Assembly: GCA_951230915.1 (NCBI GenBank)
Contig: OX579635.1
Location: forward strand, 18,352,001 to 18,416,000
From: Antitrichia curtipendula
Taxonomy: Eukaryota; Streptophyta; Bryopsida; Hypnales; Leucodontaceae
Direction: 5' to 3'
Length of the DNA: 64,000 bases
Within the stretch, counting starts at the first letter, position 1. The number at the start of each line of letters is the position of its first letter. This document shows, piece after piece, positions 1 to 12,771 of the stretch. The notes under the pieces are model-generated. The model searched no databases. It saw only the letters and a program-made list of their open reading frames with translations, and was not told the origin of the DNA. The position numbers were made by a program, and so were the translations under genes.

Positions 1-312
1 ATGTATTTTTTTGATTGTGCAGGGCCGCCTTCGCGTTCGAGCTCCCGAGGGGTGCGCCGACGCCGATTCGCCACGATCCACCTGGCGCACGAAGCGACAA
101 CGGGCCCGGATGACAGAAGGAGTGGGCTCCTTCGAGGGATGCGTGGCTCCCGAAGGAGCGGGCGCAGACGTCACGTCCACTCGAACGTGAAATCTCCCGT
201 CATCCACGTTGGCAAGGACATGCATTCTTCAAGGTGGATTGTCAGCTACCATGGATGGATGGCTAGTTTGAGGTACGCAGGCAGCGACGGACCACTCCTA
301 TACGGGAATTAG
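1..312 (+). other. Possible 3' terminal exon at the window edge
   Basis: A pyrimidine-rich stretch ending in CAG at position 22 looks like a splice acceptor, and the DNA changes at once from AT-rich to strongly GC-rich, as in the real exons of this window. From there one frame stays open to a stop at 310-312; another stays open to about 190 with a more balanced amino-acid content. I recognise no domain in either. It may be the last exon of a gene lying mostly to the left, or just a GC-rich fragment. Confidence 0.2.
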
Positions 313-1059
313 ATTCCTCCATCGGATAGTCAATCGCTCTCTATTTCCACTGTTTCGCATGTAATAGTTTTGGGTAGTGTCGGGTCATCCACAAGTCCGT
401 GATTCTGTTGGGTAAGGACCTCACCGATGGCTACCCTGTACAGGTTTTTACGTACTCCAATCAGATACGCAGAACCGGACTCCTCTCAAAGTAACCAACG
501 GGACGATTGAGCAAGTGTGTCTCGACATGGAAATGTCCGTCACACAGATTCAGAAGGGGCGCTCTGAACCGTGGGCGGATAAGAATCCGCAATTCATTTG
601 CGGAGGACATGATGGAAAGTCTCCGCACGCTTCTGCCTTCCACTCCAGGGCGACCACTTCAGTCTCTTGGGAACTAGCTTTACACCGGCTCTCTTCTACC
701 TTCCACTTTAAGAATACACTTTTTTTTTTTTGAAAAATAGCTTTGGTCATTGATTGTCGTTTACACTAGTGATGACACTTGGACGACTCCGTCGTACATA
801 GAATGAAATATAGAATTGAGAACCAAGTATAGAGGAAATTTAGGAATGTTAATGACTGGGATTCATGAACATCGGCTCATTAGGATTCACAAAGAAGAAT
901 TCATAAACTATATACTCATGTGCATTCCCTTATTCAATATTAATATCCCTTATTCAATATTAATAGACATGCGTACCCCCACATTGTTCAAACATTAGTC
1001 GTAAGTATACAACGTCGCCGCCCTAATTATAGCATACTGTCCCCCTCCCTCGATGAGAA
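313..1059. other. Intergenic, no gene seen
   Basis: Only short overlapping open frames on both strands. A perfect direct repeat of about 20 bp sits at roughly 927-965 (cttattcaatattaat twice). Nothing else is recognised. Confidence 0.5.
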
Positions 1060-2290
1060 GATGCAGTGCTCTTGCAATGAAGAAGAATGATCTACGGATC
1101 ACCATTTCATCAACGCCAGCAAGCTTTTACTTGCCAACCATGACGTGGGCAGTTCTTTGCAGGGCACTTTGGGAACCTTGATCAATTGTTCGTCAATCGC
1201 ATTTTCGCTCAATGTTTACGCCCCCCCCTTGCCGGACGGATCATTGTTGAACTTGTGTGTGCGGAGCAGAAGCGAGAACGATGGTACTAGCCCATCATGT
1301 GTTCGGTCAGGAGTATTCATAGGGGATGTCGGGCTCCTCTCTGGATTGGGCTGATGCATGTGGTCTCAATCCAGGGACGCACTACTGGGTAGGGTGCTTT
1401 TGACATTCACAAGTCTTCTAGATACAACGAGGGGAGATGTTTTCATGTGAGTTCTCTTCCAGCAACTCAAATTCTACGATGCAAGCAGCGTCTATCCCTC
1501 ACCCTCCTCCACACATCTTGCGTTTGTGTCGGCATGGGCCGGAACCGGTCTACTAACATTGGGACTGAAGTTGGAGGGGAAAGTGTTTCTACCTATGCAC
1601 TTACTGGATGCCCATAATAGAAGCCCTGGGATAGCAGTGGATCTTTCATATACTCCTTGGCACATTCCTCGCAAAATGGTGGATGGTATCGTGCAAGGGA
1701 TTGTGCACTGTTGGATATGAATGACCCCACTTCCACTCGAGGGCTTTTGTTATGAGCAGCCAATAGGTACTCAAATAGAAACATTCTTTGCACTACCTCA
1801 CGTCCCAGCATTAATCGACCGGTTCTAGTTCCAACCCTCATAAACAAAGGATGTGGGGAGGGAGGAGGAGGGATAGTCGCCGCACACGTCATGTAATTTT
1901 GAACCGCTGGATGAGAATTTGCATGAGAACGCGCCTCCTCCATCCACCGAGTAGCTCCTTGAATGTTGGAGGCACCCTGTTTAGTGATGGGTTCCTAGAT
2001 TTGGATACCATATGCCAACGTAATCTGAAAAGGAAGTTCACTTTCCCTATGAACACTCCTGACGTGACCGAGGATGGACTGTCATTGTTTTGGCTTTTGC
2101 TCTGCACAATGCAACGGGTTCAACAATGATCCATCCTTTAAAGAGATGACGTCAACATGGAGCTGCATGCGCTTGACGAACGTTTGACTGAGAACCTCGG
2201 AGTGCCCTGCGAGGACCTCGCATCGACGTGATTGTCAAATAGACACTTGCTTCCTTTGATCAGGCTCAAGATTCTTTCCATACTTTGTGG
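1060..2290. repeat. Large imperfect inverted duplication
   Basis: The left arm (about 1060-1690) matches the reverse complement of the right arm (about 1700-2290) over several stretches. Shared words include GGATCATTGTTGAAC, GTCAGGAGTATTCATAGGG versus GTCAGGAGTGTTCATAGGG, and ATCCCTC..CCTCC. The arms are GC-richer than the surroundings and carry matching short open frames (a TSGVFIG/RSGVFIG-like string in each). Both are broken by stops and frameshifts, so this is probably two head-to-head copies of an old element or gene fragment. No known domain was recognised. Confidence 0.55.
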
Positions 2291-4671
2291 TATGTAGGTG
2301 GGGAGGTGCAATCTGAAAATGCAAAGTGGAGATCCAACAAACCTTGGTTGGCATGCACTGAGAACTATTAGTGGCACCGTAGAACGGCCTGAATGTAGGT
2401 TCTATTTGCCCTCCTTTCGAATAGGGGAAGGATACCTAGAGGGTTCATTGGTCACAATTCCTTTAGGGTTGTATCTTCCTCTCGAAGCATCCCTCTTCCC
2501 TCCTTTACTGGGATGTTCCTTGACTTTTGACGTGCATGCATGTACACCCATCCAATTCAATAAAGCATTTTCCTCCTTGTTTTTTTATGAAGTGTCCAGT
2601 GGCGATATCCAGTGTTTTGGTCGTGTGACCCAAATAGCGACGACCATTGGATGGACAAAATAATCGCTAGAGGCTCCATTCTAGAGCCAAGGCGTGTGCC
2701 TTTCATTTTCCTTGGTAAAAATTGGTTGTCCAGTTGCCTGTCTACAAACGTTATCAAAACGTAGGGTCCAGTTCAAGTTACCATTGGTTGCATGGAGGAA
2801 CCTCGTGCATCACTTTTTGACTGCTATAAGGTAGAACTACCCAATTCTGTCAGTGATAGAAATCCGTGGTCTACAGCTTTGTCCCAATCCCGTCAGAAAA
2901 ACATGCAAATCCGCTTCAGATTCTGACAACAGTAGTTTATTACTGCTATTAAAAGATAGCGTGTCAATTAATGATTGGTGGATCTTCAAGTGCTATTAGA
3001 TACATTGGAAAGCGGTATTGAGTTGTATGAGGACGTTTATGAATCCAGTCTAATAGCGGTTGTGCAATTTCACTTCAGAAATTCACAGAAGTTACAATTT
3101 TTATCAGGAATTTATAATTCCACTTGGATTTGACTCCTGAAACAAAAGCACACCTCTGAAAAATATGTGTCTTTCCTAGAGTTGGCCCTAATATAGTTAG
3201 ATTATGAATGCTCCGAAAAATATGAAACCACTTGTGCTACATTCTACATCAGTATGTCTTGAAGTGAAAAATAAGGGAAAATATTTTGGGGCATATCAAA
3301 ACCCTTTGAAAGGCCTGATGGTCCTCTTTGAAAAGGGTCACTTTTCAAGTCGCCTACCTCAGAGTGTATCACATGTCTAAGGTTATGTTTGCACCTACAG
3401 TGATCATTTTGTTGGCGAACCCAATCTCGCGATTGCATCCACAATTTTTTACTCCGTTTTAACTTCTCTACCCATTTTTCAAACTCTGCATTCCGGGTTT
3501 TTTTGAGGGCATGCTAGTGGACCCTAAGAAGACATTGGTGAGAGTGTCCCACAAATTGCCAAACCAAAAAATGGTGCAATGTCTCCATGACTTCCCCACA
3601 TTATTCAATGTTGAAGGAAATTTCTTTTTTTCCAAGGTAGCTACCTCCATCATAGTCTGTCGGCTGTCGGCCTTCCTTCCGTACAAAGGGACTCGTTAAA
3701 TCCATGGAAACTACTATTAATGTTAGTCCATTGTGGAGTTGCATCCCTTCAAACCATACAACGCCCTCCAAAGTCCAAATTTCCTCTAGAAGACACATGA
3801 AGGTTTCTTAAGGCTCCTCTGTATGCAATATCAAAATCAACGATAATTTGCATTTTTTCCCACCCAGGCTACCATCTTTGGACAAACTTCCTAACTACTT
3901 AGGGCCCCTAAACCGCCATTTCAATGGAATACAGCCATTTTAACGAAATTGACGTTCAACCCAGGATCTAGCCAACCTAATTTCTTGGATTACTAGATGA
4001 CGTATAATTTGGATGCCTCAATTTGCTACGACTGCTGTAGCTAGCTAGGATCGAGTACCAATCTCCTAATTATTAGGTTGCACATTTCAGATTGCCGTCA
4101 GGTTTGGTCATAATTTCTCAAAAGTAGAAAGGTCTTGAAGATTTAAGGAGTATGAAGATCTTTGTGATTTTGTTGCTACAACCTTTAGCTAGATAGGTAA
4201 TGAATGCTGTCTATTTGCATAATTAGACATGGCCAATTCAAGGTTTTAGCTAAAAGAATGATCATATGTCTGAATACGATTTTGAGTTAGAAAAGGATAA
4301 AATGGGAATTTCGTTAAAATGGCGGTATTTCATACACCATTTTCCCATTCATTTTTTACTTTAAAAGTCAAATTTGTTAAATTCACTTATCTCCACAAAC
4401 TTGACAATTTTACATTTAGATTGTGCATTCTGAAATCTTTACCAATCTTAGACTTTAGAGCTTTTTGTGAATGAATCACAATTTTTAGCACAATGATTTG
4501 TGCCAATTTAACAAAATTGTCCATTTTCATCCTTTCTCTTCTACGGCATTTTAATTGAAGAATGCTATTTTAAATTCAAAGTCATTATGTAATTGCATGC
4601 CATACAAATCATAGAAATGATAAATTGTGTAGCACCAAAAATATGTTGTTCAAGTGCCGAGAGCATTAAAA
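2291..4671. other. Spacer with short unrecognised open frames
   Basis: Several short open frames lie on the minus strand (for example 3244-3444, 3468-3686, 3601-3798), overlapping in different frames. This could be a decayed coding element, but I recognise no family. The rest is AT-rich spacer. Confidence 0.4.
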
Positions 4672-5238
4672 TCTCGGGGAGGTCACTTAGTTCTACTACA
4701 ACAAACCACGTGCGAACAAGTGGTTTCTAATAAACTATAATTTCAACCTAAAATTTTGAGCATTGTTTAATAATGACTATAGGTTTCTATTGCCAAAATT
4801 TCAAACTCAAATAAAATATAAAATGATTTCTAGAAGAGGTTGAAAATGAACTAAAATGGCATGTTTTTCAACTCAAAAAATTATAGAGAACACATTTAGA
4901 TGACCATTGAATCAATATTCAACTCAAATTGAGCTTTCAATAGAGAGTTATTTTTAGGAATTTTTTGTTCATTTTTTAGACAATTTTTTCTTATATAATA
5001 TAGGGGTGTGAAAGTTATTTTTTAGTTCTACAGTGTATCTTTTTACTTCAAAAATTTGTAACTAATTATTATTAACAAATAAAAATGTCAATAATTCAAA
5101 ATATAAACTTTCAAAGTAGGAAAATCTATTCATATTTTTTTTTTTTTAATTTTATTTAAAATTCAAAAAGTAAATAGGGGGTCCAAAGTTTTGATCGCAC
5201 GTGGTTTCTAATGGACACTCTAAGTGACCTCCCCGAGA
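4672..5238. mobile_element. MITE with 19-bp inverted termini and TTAAAA target duplication
   Basis: The left end reads TCTCGGGGAGGTCACTTAG and the right end is its reverse complement, CTAAGTGACCTCCCCGAGA. TTAAAA flanks both sides (4666-4671 and 5239-5244) as a 6-bp direct repeat. The inside is AT-rich without coding capacity. A copy lacking the left end lies at about 26043-26320. The superfamily is not clear from the termini. Confidence 0.75.
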
Positions 5239-5280
5239 TTAAAATCTATGAAGGATATAGTGTTGAGGTTCAAGTGGCAA

Positions 5281-6259
5281 ATGTCAAGATTTGTAATCAG
5301 CTTTAGCTACAATAGACAACTAAAACCTGAACGAGTTTCTAATAATCCTCTACAAGTGCCGATGTTGTGAAACTCTGCCAATGAAACCTATATACAATTG
5401 GCAAATTACTCTGGATTCTTTGAATCTTGTTGTTAGAGATTTTCTAGAGAACTTGGAAGGCTCAATGTTGGAGGTGCTCATTTTGAACTTTATATTTATG
5501 GAGCAAATTAAATTTCTTACTCAGATTCAATTTGAGAATTGCTTACTTTATATGCCACCAATTGGGTTGCATATTAAGAGGTTTGGTAGTGAGGATGGAA
5601 CCACTACTTTCATAAATTATGCATTCTCAATGGTTCAGTCACTTGGGTGATGAGCGTGAGAGTCTCTCATAGAATAAAACAATACTTGGAATACTTGATC
5701 AACTTCTCCAAGATCGTGCTTAACACCTCTACCAAAGTTAAGATCACCAATCTTGTTGATTTGTTAAATCAACAAGATTTTGGGCTCCAAAAATTGTGCC
5801 ATCCATCTACCCAATTTGAGACTAGGATTGAAATAGATTTACATTTCAGGCTGTACATCATGAAAGTGCCAACCATTGTGGAATTTCTCCTAATTTATCA
5901 AAATTGACATTTAACGGAGCACGAGCAATTCCACACACTCAAGCTTGTGCTTTTGCACCTCTCCACATGCCAATAATGAGAATAAGAAGTTGCAATGATT
6001 CAATTGTTCTAGACAAAGAAAAAACAACAGTATTATGGAATTGATTATAGTATTAAAAGTGAGGTCACTGAGATTAGTGCATAAGAACTTGGACGAAGCA
6101 AATACCAATTTGAGGTACATCAATTTTATTAAATTGGCAATATTCCACTACTTTGATGCGGTTCAAGACGCGTGTCTAGAATCCAAATTAAAATACATAA
6201 ATGTTTTAGTTTGTGGCTTGAAATTAGACCTTTTTGAAGATTTTACAATCATGATCTAA
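5281..6259 (+). pseudogene. Coding-like stretch of three short open frames, unrecognised
   Basis: Three plus-strand open frames follow one another (5381-5650, 5647-5907, 6035-6259) in two reading frames, the first two overlapping by four bases. Their leucine- and isoleucine-rich content could reflect a decayed protein gene broken by frameshifts. It could equally be chance in AT-rich DNA. I recognise no family and no motif. Confidence 0.15.
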
Positions 6260-7539
6260 ATTCCTAATGAGATAACTAAGCTACAATGCAAGAAAAAGTG
6301 TCTAATTATTAGAGATTGATGCCAATTTAATTAGAGATTTTCAGTTTTTATAATGGGATATCCACCGTGTTGGGGATTTACTATACTACATGTAGACATG
6401 ACGCAAATAAATCCAAGTTTCATTGACAAGCTTAAGTTAAATCCCAACATTTAGTGGTCTTTTCAACGCAAAATTATATATTAGATAACCAATGAGCCAC
6501 ACTAGCGGCGAATTGGCTATTGTACACAACTAGTTGTACATTTTTTAGTCACAATCTTTGATCTTCATGATCCGAGGGTGTAGGAAGCAAGTTGAAATGA
6601 AAGAAGGTTATGAGAACTTGCAACTTGTAATGGCAATGGTGATGGGTTGCCAACAAGGTGGTGTCACGTTAGCATTGAAAAGTCAACAACCAATTATGTC
6701 ATTCTATCTCTCATGACTTGAAGCAGACAATGTGAATAAGGGGAAGGAAGGAAGAGTGGCATTGAAAACAATGTAAGCAAAGAAACGAGGTATTGTATAG
6801 TAGTGAGTCAACCAATTCAATTTGCCAAAAAAATTGGTTGGTATGATCAAATGCAGGCAAAATTAGTAGTTGAAATCTCCAAAAGAAGTTATTTAAAGAA
6901 AATGTAAGCTACAAGAAGAAAATATCTTGTTCATTCTTAGGACAAGTTCTGTGTTGCAATCAAGCTATAATACTTGATTACGTAGTTTTGCCTGCGTAAT
7001 CGAACATTATGCATTTTTCATCCCAATTGTTTATGTTCATCATTATTTCATGCAGTTTACGTTGGGCAAAGTTCTTGTTGTCAAGCATTGCACGATGAAA
7101 GAACCTCCTTGTCAGGCTCCACCCTCCTTATTGGCCCTTTCCATTGTGCAATGCCCTCTTCCTCGAGCATTGCCCTATATTAAAGGGACCAATTCACTAA
7201 CCAAGGCACATTACAAAGTTGCCAATTGATTTTGGCAAATTATGCTTGATTGAATTTGACCTACAACAAAGAATGGAAGAGTTTCCACTAGGTTAGTAAT
7301 ATGCCGGATATTGTACAGTGGGGTGCAGTTCATTTACAAATTTTTGGATCCTCATGAGATTAGGAGAACTTTGAAAGGCCCATGTGCATTAAAAAATGAA
7401 TGGAATTTTGAATTTTGAATTGTGTTGGAATCTCACTAAAGTCTACTTTATCATCATTGCAAACACACATATGTAATTGAAAATCATACAAAGAGTTTGA
7501 TGTATTCTATACACTATGTACCATCTAGTGTTGCCAACA
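6260..7539. other. Intergenic, no gene seen
   Basis: AT-rich spacer without convincing open frames, termini or tandem repeats. Confidence 0.5.
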
Positions 7540-8878
7540 CACTATAAGAAAACCCCGTTTTTGCTGTCGTTGGACCGAAACGTGCCATATTTGTTGAGAT
7601 GTCACGCGTTAAGCAGTGAACGGGTGCAAAAGAGTGAATTTGATTTGATGTTGCAAAAAACATGTGCAACTAAGTTGGAAAACAAGTAGATGTCACCGTA
7701 GACAAAGATGTTTTTAACAATGTTTAAAAAAACAAGCTGACCACATGTTGTGACATCTCAAGAAACATAGACTGCCACGTCAGCATGAAGTCCACTTTCA
7801 TTATGGATAAATTACTAAAAATTACTACGGTCAATGGAAAAATATTGACCTTATATAAAAAATTTAGGAAAAAGGCAATGACGTGGCATGGTTTCCAAAA
7901 AAAAGAAAAATGGATGGATGAAAATGGATGTGTTCCATGGATGAAAACATAAAGTCTTTATACAGGTAGGGAGGTGGAAGAGAGACAATTGATATGGGAT
8001 GTATAAAAAAAAATTGTATTCAAAGTGAAATGTCCACAAAAACGTTGAGATGTCTGAAAAAACATCTCTATGTTTAGAAGAACATGTACACGTCAAAAAC
8101 AACATCGACATGTAAACAAGTGAAATAACCATATTCTACTTATCCCATATTGTTTGTCTTTCCATGGGCAGAGTATGGATATAAATATAATGTCCTTATC
8201 CTTCATTTTTATTAACTTTTAATGAAGTAATTCCTTCATTTGGCCATTAAAAATTCCCTTAATGGTTGATGGTAAGTTTTCTTTAATTTTTGTTGAATTC
8301 AGAATTTTTTTTTGTTCATTTTATTTTTTTAATTTATATTAAATTTTTATTGATATTGCCTTGTAGGTAGGGTATGTAGCAATTGATGTTTGAAAAAACG
8401 TGTAATTTGATGTTGCAAAAAATGTCTAATTTGACATCTCAAAAAACACCATTAAATTACTCAAATGACACAAAAATGAGCTGACGTGGCCTCCACATTA
8501 GTGACCACGTCATAGTTTCCCGCCTCCACGTCAGTGACCACGTTACAATTTCCCGCCTCCACGTCAAAGACCACATCAACAATGGCATGGATGGAAAAAA
8601 AGATGATGTGGCAGTAGTCGAGCATGTGGCGTTGACATGGCGCTTACGTGGCCTCCACATGTTGACCTCTGCAGACCTTTGTTCAAATGTTCACCTTGTC
8701 ATGTGTGACATCAAGAAAAACAAGCTTGGAAACGACACGTTTTTTGTGATTTTTGCACGTTTTTTGCCCGTCAATTCAAACGGATTTTAGGAGACGTCTA
8801 AGTTGATTACTTCCGCGTCAAACAAGACGCCGTCTCATGTTTTCTGCAACATAAAAAAAAAACTGTTTTCTTATAGTG
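7540..8878. mobile_element. Non-autonomous CACTA (EnSpm-type) transposon
   Basis: The left end CACTATAAGAAAAC and the right end GTTTTCTTATAGTG are perfect 14-bp inverted repeats beginning with the CACTA signature. The triplet ACA flanks both sides (7537-7539 and 8879-8881), matching the 3-bp target duplication of the family. The 1.34-kb interior has no transposase. It is full of dispersed motifs of the form gaYgtY..aaaaaaca in both orientations, which look like the subterminal transposase-binding repeats of CACTA elements. An internal 33-bp tandem repeat lies at 8489-8580. Confidence 0.85.
8489..8580. repeat. 33-bp tandem repeat inside the CACTA element
   Basis: Units start at 8489, 8522 and 8555 with the core GCCTCCACGTCAGTGACC; the third is partial. 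Each carries ACGT cores (CACGTCA, CCACGT), and further GACGTGG/ACGTGG words lie on both sides. Confidence 0.75.
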
Positions 8879-9210
8879 ACATTTGTGAAAATTACAAGTT
8901 GTATTCAATGCTACATATAAGAAATGAACCTTCACAATTGCTTTAGAGATACTTATTCGCATACCACTTGAATTGCTTGTATAATTTCTTGCTTGTTCTT
9001 CACCCAATTGCAAAAAAACTTTGACTATCCTCCCAAGGTTCTCTATGAATTGGTAGATACTGTATCAAAGGAATCAAAATTGTTGTATAATTTTAAACTA
9101 TTCATTTTTCACTTGTTATGAAGTTTAAGTACACTTCACTGCAATTCCAACGCAATTTGCAATTTCAAAATCGATTCATTTTTTAGCATGCTACATCAAG
9201 AAAGCTAGGA

Positions 9211-9346
9211 CATGCCAATATGGTGCCTTGAAACACTATCAAGCTAATTTAGTGCTAACCTCCATGCAAACTCAGTATCAAAGCTAGCATGGAGGTTGGT
9301 ACCAAATTAGCTTGTGATAGCGTTTCAAGGCACCATATTGGCATGC
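9211..9346. repeat. Near-perfect hairpin, arms of about 57 bp
   Basis: The left arm begins CATGCCAATATGGTGCCTTG and the right arm ends with its reverse complement. The arms differ by only a few bases and enclose a loop of about 20 bp. There is no coding capacity. It is either a tiny foldback element or a stem-loop transcript source. Confidence 0.75.
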
Positions 9347-9589
9347 ATTGAACTTTGTGATGTAGAGCTTCCTAAAGTTGCTGAACTTTCTAGTGAAAAC
9401 TGACTGAAAAATTCGTAAATGAACTATACCCCACTGTATGCACAGTACAAGAGTATCTTCATTCTAAGATTTGAGATATCTGTAGGTAGGGTTTGGATAT
9501 CTTAAAATTATATTCAGAGGTTTAGAAAACTTATACTATATCCATCACAATTCAGGACTACTTTTAGGAACATACTATACTATACTGTA

Positions 9590-9861
9590 TGGTAGGTACA
9601 CCCAAATGTGCCACTGACCTTAAACCGCCATCTACACTCTGTGTACATCTCCAAAATCAGTTCTGTACCTATGTGGAAGAAACGCTTTTAGAATCAAACT
9701 TTGTTCCTTAATAACTTTTGCATACAGTATCCAAATACCATGTTCTCTGGTGCGTTGGAACCTCCTTTCACTTGCCTACAAGAACATATGAAAATTTGAC
9801 CAGTTTAATAATAATAACTAGGCTCCGTAGCAAAAAGTGGCGGTTTTAGGTGTACCTACCT
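9590..9861. mobile_element. TA-flanked MITE, GGTAGGTACACC termini
   Basis: The left end TGGTAGGTACACCCAAA and the right end TTTTAGGTGTACCTACCT are inverted repeats flanked by TA. The interior closely matches the MITE at 19693-19988, for example the shared words GGTGCGTTGGAACCTCC and TCTAATAATAATAACT-like. The TA target fits the Tc1/mariner (Stowaway-like) superfamily; the exact family is inference. Confidence 0.7.
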
Positions 9862-12486
9862 TACATCTCACATTGGGACAAGTAAGTAACGTTATTGACG
9901 TAGGCTGGTTTTCCTTTCCAAAGCGAGGCCACCAAAGTTTCAGAAACCGATTTGTCAGCCATTTCTACAAAAGAGACGTAGAAAATGTCCAGGTTTTAAT
10001 AGTTTGACCCAAAAATATCTTGAATTTTGGAATTTACTATCTTGAGATCTTCAAACGTCAGTCCTGCCCATCTTAAAAAAAGTCGCTAATTGAAGAATCC
10101 TGCCAAATATGAAATAGAACCTGACTTGCAAAGAGTGTTGAAACACTTTTTTGTCTCTCCAATTACCCAAATCAGTGAGTCGCTAAAGCTGTGTTTGTGA
10201 ACCAGGCTGAGTGGGATATTCCTGATATTTTCTGCTCTTTCACTTTGGAGCTCCGTCGTGTACCAGTTCTCTCAACGTCCATGGTCTCGACAAAATGAAA
10301 CCTGGAGAGATCGACACTCTATTTCTGAGGCTGCGTAGATTGATTGCAATTTGCAGCGGATATTCTTTTCTGCAACATCTAAGATACAGTAAATGGTGAG
10401 AGAGATGTGGCTTTCAGTGGACGAAGAGCGGTGAAAGGAGAATCTAATGGGCATCCAATTAACAAACTTCGAGGGTTGCAGCGCCACTTGTTGATAAGTT
10501 TAATGTTCTTCTTCAACTGCTGAGGTCACGAAATGCCACAGCGCGCAGTGCAGTTAAGAAAGTGACCGAGTTCTGTAGAGAATCTGAAGAGGAGCCAAAC
10601 TGCCAAAAGCATAATTTGATAAGGTAAAAACAACATTAATTGTGACCTAAATTGCCAACGAAAGCATACTTGATGAGGTAACAGCACTTGTTTGCAAAAC
10701 CGCCCCATCTAGATTTTTGCTTTCAATGTAGAGCCTCCGTACATGAGAACCTAGGGTTGAATTTAGGTACATCTGCTTTCAGCTCTTCGATCGATGCAAC
10801 CTGAAATGGGAAAGCTTTCGGCTTTCAAGCCATGCATCAGCTAGTTCTCAGTACGATGAAAATGGGCCCTCCACGCATTGAATGGATTCCATTTGCACAG
10901 GTCTGTACCATCTATACTCACAGCCAATCACATGACCCAATTTCACCCTCAATGCACGATTGGAGAACCGACCGCACAACTGCCACGGCAGATCTGATTC
11001 GGCACACTGGCTCCATTTTTCTAGACAAAGCCGGTTGGGCCGCGGTGCTTTACGTCATTGCCTTGGAGCGGTAGTTTACAATGCAAGATCTTGCCCGGTC
11101 AAGGTTTAGACGTTGGAAATGGATGTGCTCATACTCTACTCTAACTTTTCCCTTAATATAAGGAAATTAATCCTTGAAGGACGGAAGTGGTCGATGGATG
11201 ACTTTATTGTTCACTATAAAATCAAAAAGAATGCAGTTGGTGGTCCAATAACCAGAGCGGTTTTGGTGACTACCTTGGTCACTGGAGGCTCTATCCTTTC
11301 AAGGGTTAATGAGAAAGAATTTTGAAGATGTAAACCACTCCAAAAGTTTGTAAACAAAATCCTGTGACTCAAAAAACATAAACAAAACTAAAATATGATA
11401 TACCATATTTTGGTGACATTTCTATATCTCTGTTTTTAAAATATTTCCTTTGTTTGTCTCAGATTAATTCATGTTTTTTTTGTGAAAAAACTATGGGAGT
11501 ACAACCACCGATTTATTTTGAGACAAAGGAAGTAACATTTTTTGTTCTCCCGCAAAGAAATGTGCTTAGTTCATAATTCACTCAGTACTCTCTCAATCAA
11601 GCTCATTGAATGATGTCACAAGAAGTTGCATATAATTGTGAAACTAATAAATTTGACATGCACAAAAAGGTTTGACACCTTTTGGGATGCCTAGGTTATT
11701 ATATTAGAGGTTTTGATGTATACTCAACCCTCTCTAAACAGTACACACTTTTTTATTGCACCTTCCTTCTATATTTTAAGATTCTTTGATTGGACAACTA
11801 GTCTCTAGGCCAAGTTGAACACATGCATTAAAATGGATTTGAAAGCAATTTTGACAGGTAGATGAATCTTGGTGTCATTGTTTTTATTATTGTTGCCTTT
11901 TGAGACACTTATAGGACTATGTCCAAATCACATTTCACATTTCACTGGTGAAGGTTTAGATCCCCATCTCTACTTTCTACGGATTACTTGCATTACTGGC
12001 AATGATCTAAACCCAGCCACCCACCCCCAAATAAGAGACTTTTGACATATATGAACCTTATTGAAAAGATCAATACTTTAGTTGTCTTGTCTTGAATACA
12101 ATGCATGAGTCTAAGTTGTACAAGAAAATTGACTTCTTCACAATTTGTAGAAGATGTTTCAAGAATCACTCCTTGATTGTGGACAAGTAGCTTAGAAACA
12201 TGTCTTGCAATGTGCTCTTCATTCCATTGAGCAGCCAATATAATTATGATAAAATCTCACCCTAAGTGGTTGTTTACCACTCACTTAGGATTCCTTGAAG
12301 ACTAGAAGATGACTTGGAATTATAGAGGCTTCCTTTAGGTTGGTTTGTTAGACCTCCCTTAGGTTCATTTTTCATCACTAAAAAATCCTTGAAAAATTGA
12401 AAATTTACTTTGTTCATTGTTTTGGTCATTAGGCTTGCCTCACGCCCTCACTTAATAGTAGTATGTCTTCTCTCACATGGATTATA
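9862..12486. other. Intergenic, small foldback inside
   Basis: No gene is recognised. An 80-codon open frame at 10832-11074 has no ATG context or domain that I know. At about 11446-11535 a small foldback has ends TTCCTTTGTTTGTCTCA and TTGAGACAAAGGAAGTA. The remainder is AT-rich spacer. Confidence 0.45.
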
Positions 12487-12769
12487 AGGTAACTACACCT
12501 AAAATGGCACACTACCTAAAATCGTACACTGGATATTCTTGCCTAAAATGTACTCCCACTATTCATGACAGTTTATGATTGCTTTTAGGAACACCTATTT
12601 TCAGCACTTTAGAAATTCATAGTTTATTCATAGGGGTGTCCAAAAAATGCATTCTAAAAGAATCTAGAATCTCCTATTCACTACCAACACAACCCCACAA
12701 CAAAAATCAAATATAATAATGGGAACCGTGCTGAATTGCTTATCTGTGCGCTTTTAGGTGTAGTTACCT
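12487..12769. mobile_element. TA-flanked MITE, AGGTAACTACACC termini
   Basis: The left end AGGTAACTACACCTAAAA is repeated as TTTTAGGTGTAGTTACCT at the right end, 18 bp perfect, with TA on both sides (12485-12486 and 12770-12771). It is 283 bp long and has no coding content. The termini relate it to the elements at 9590, 19693 and 28027. Confidence 0.8.
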
Positions 12770-12771
12770 TA

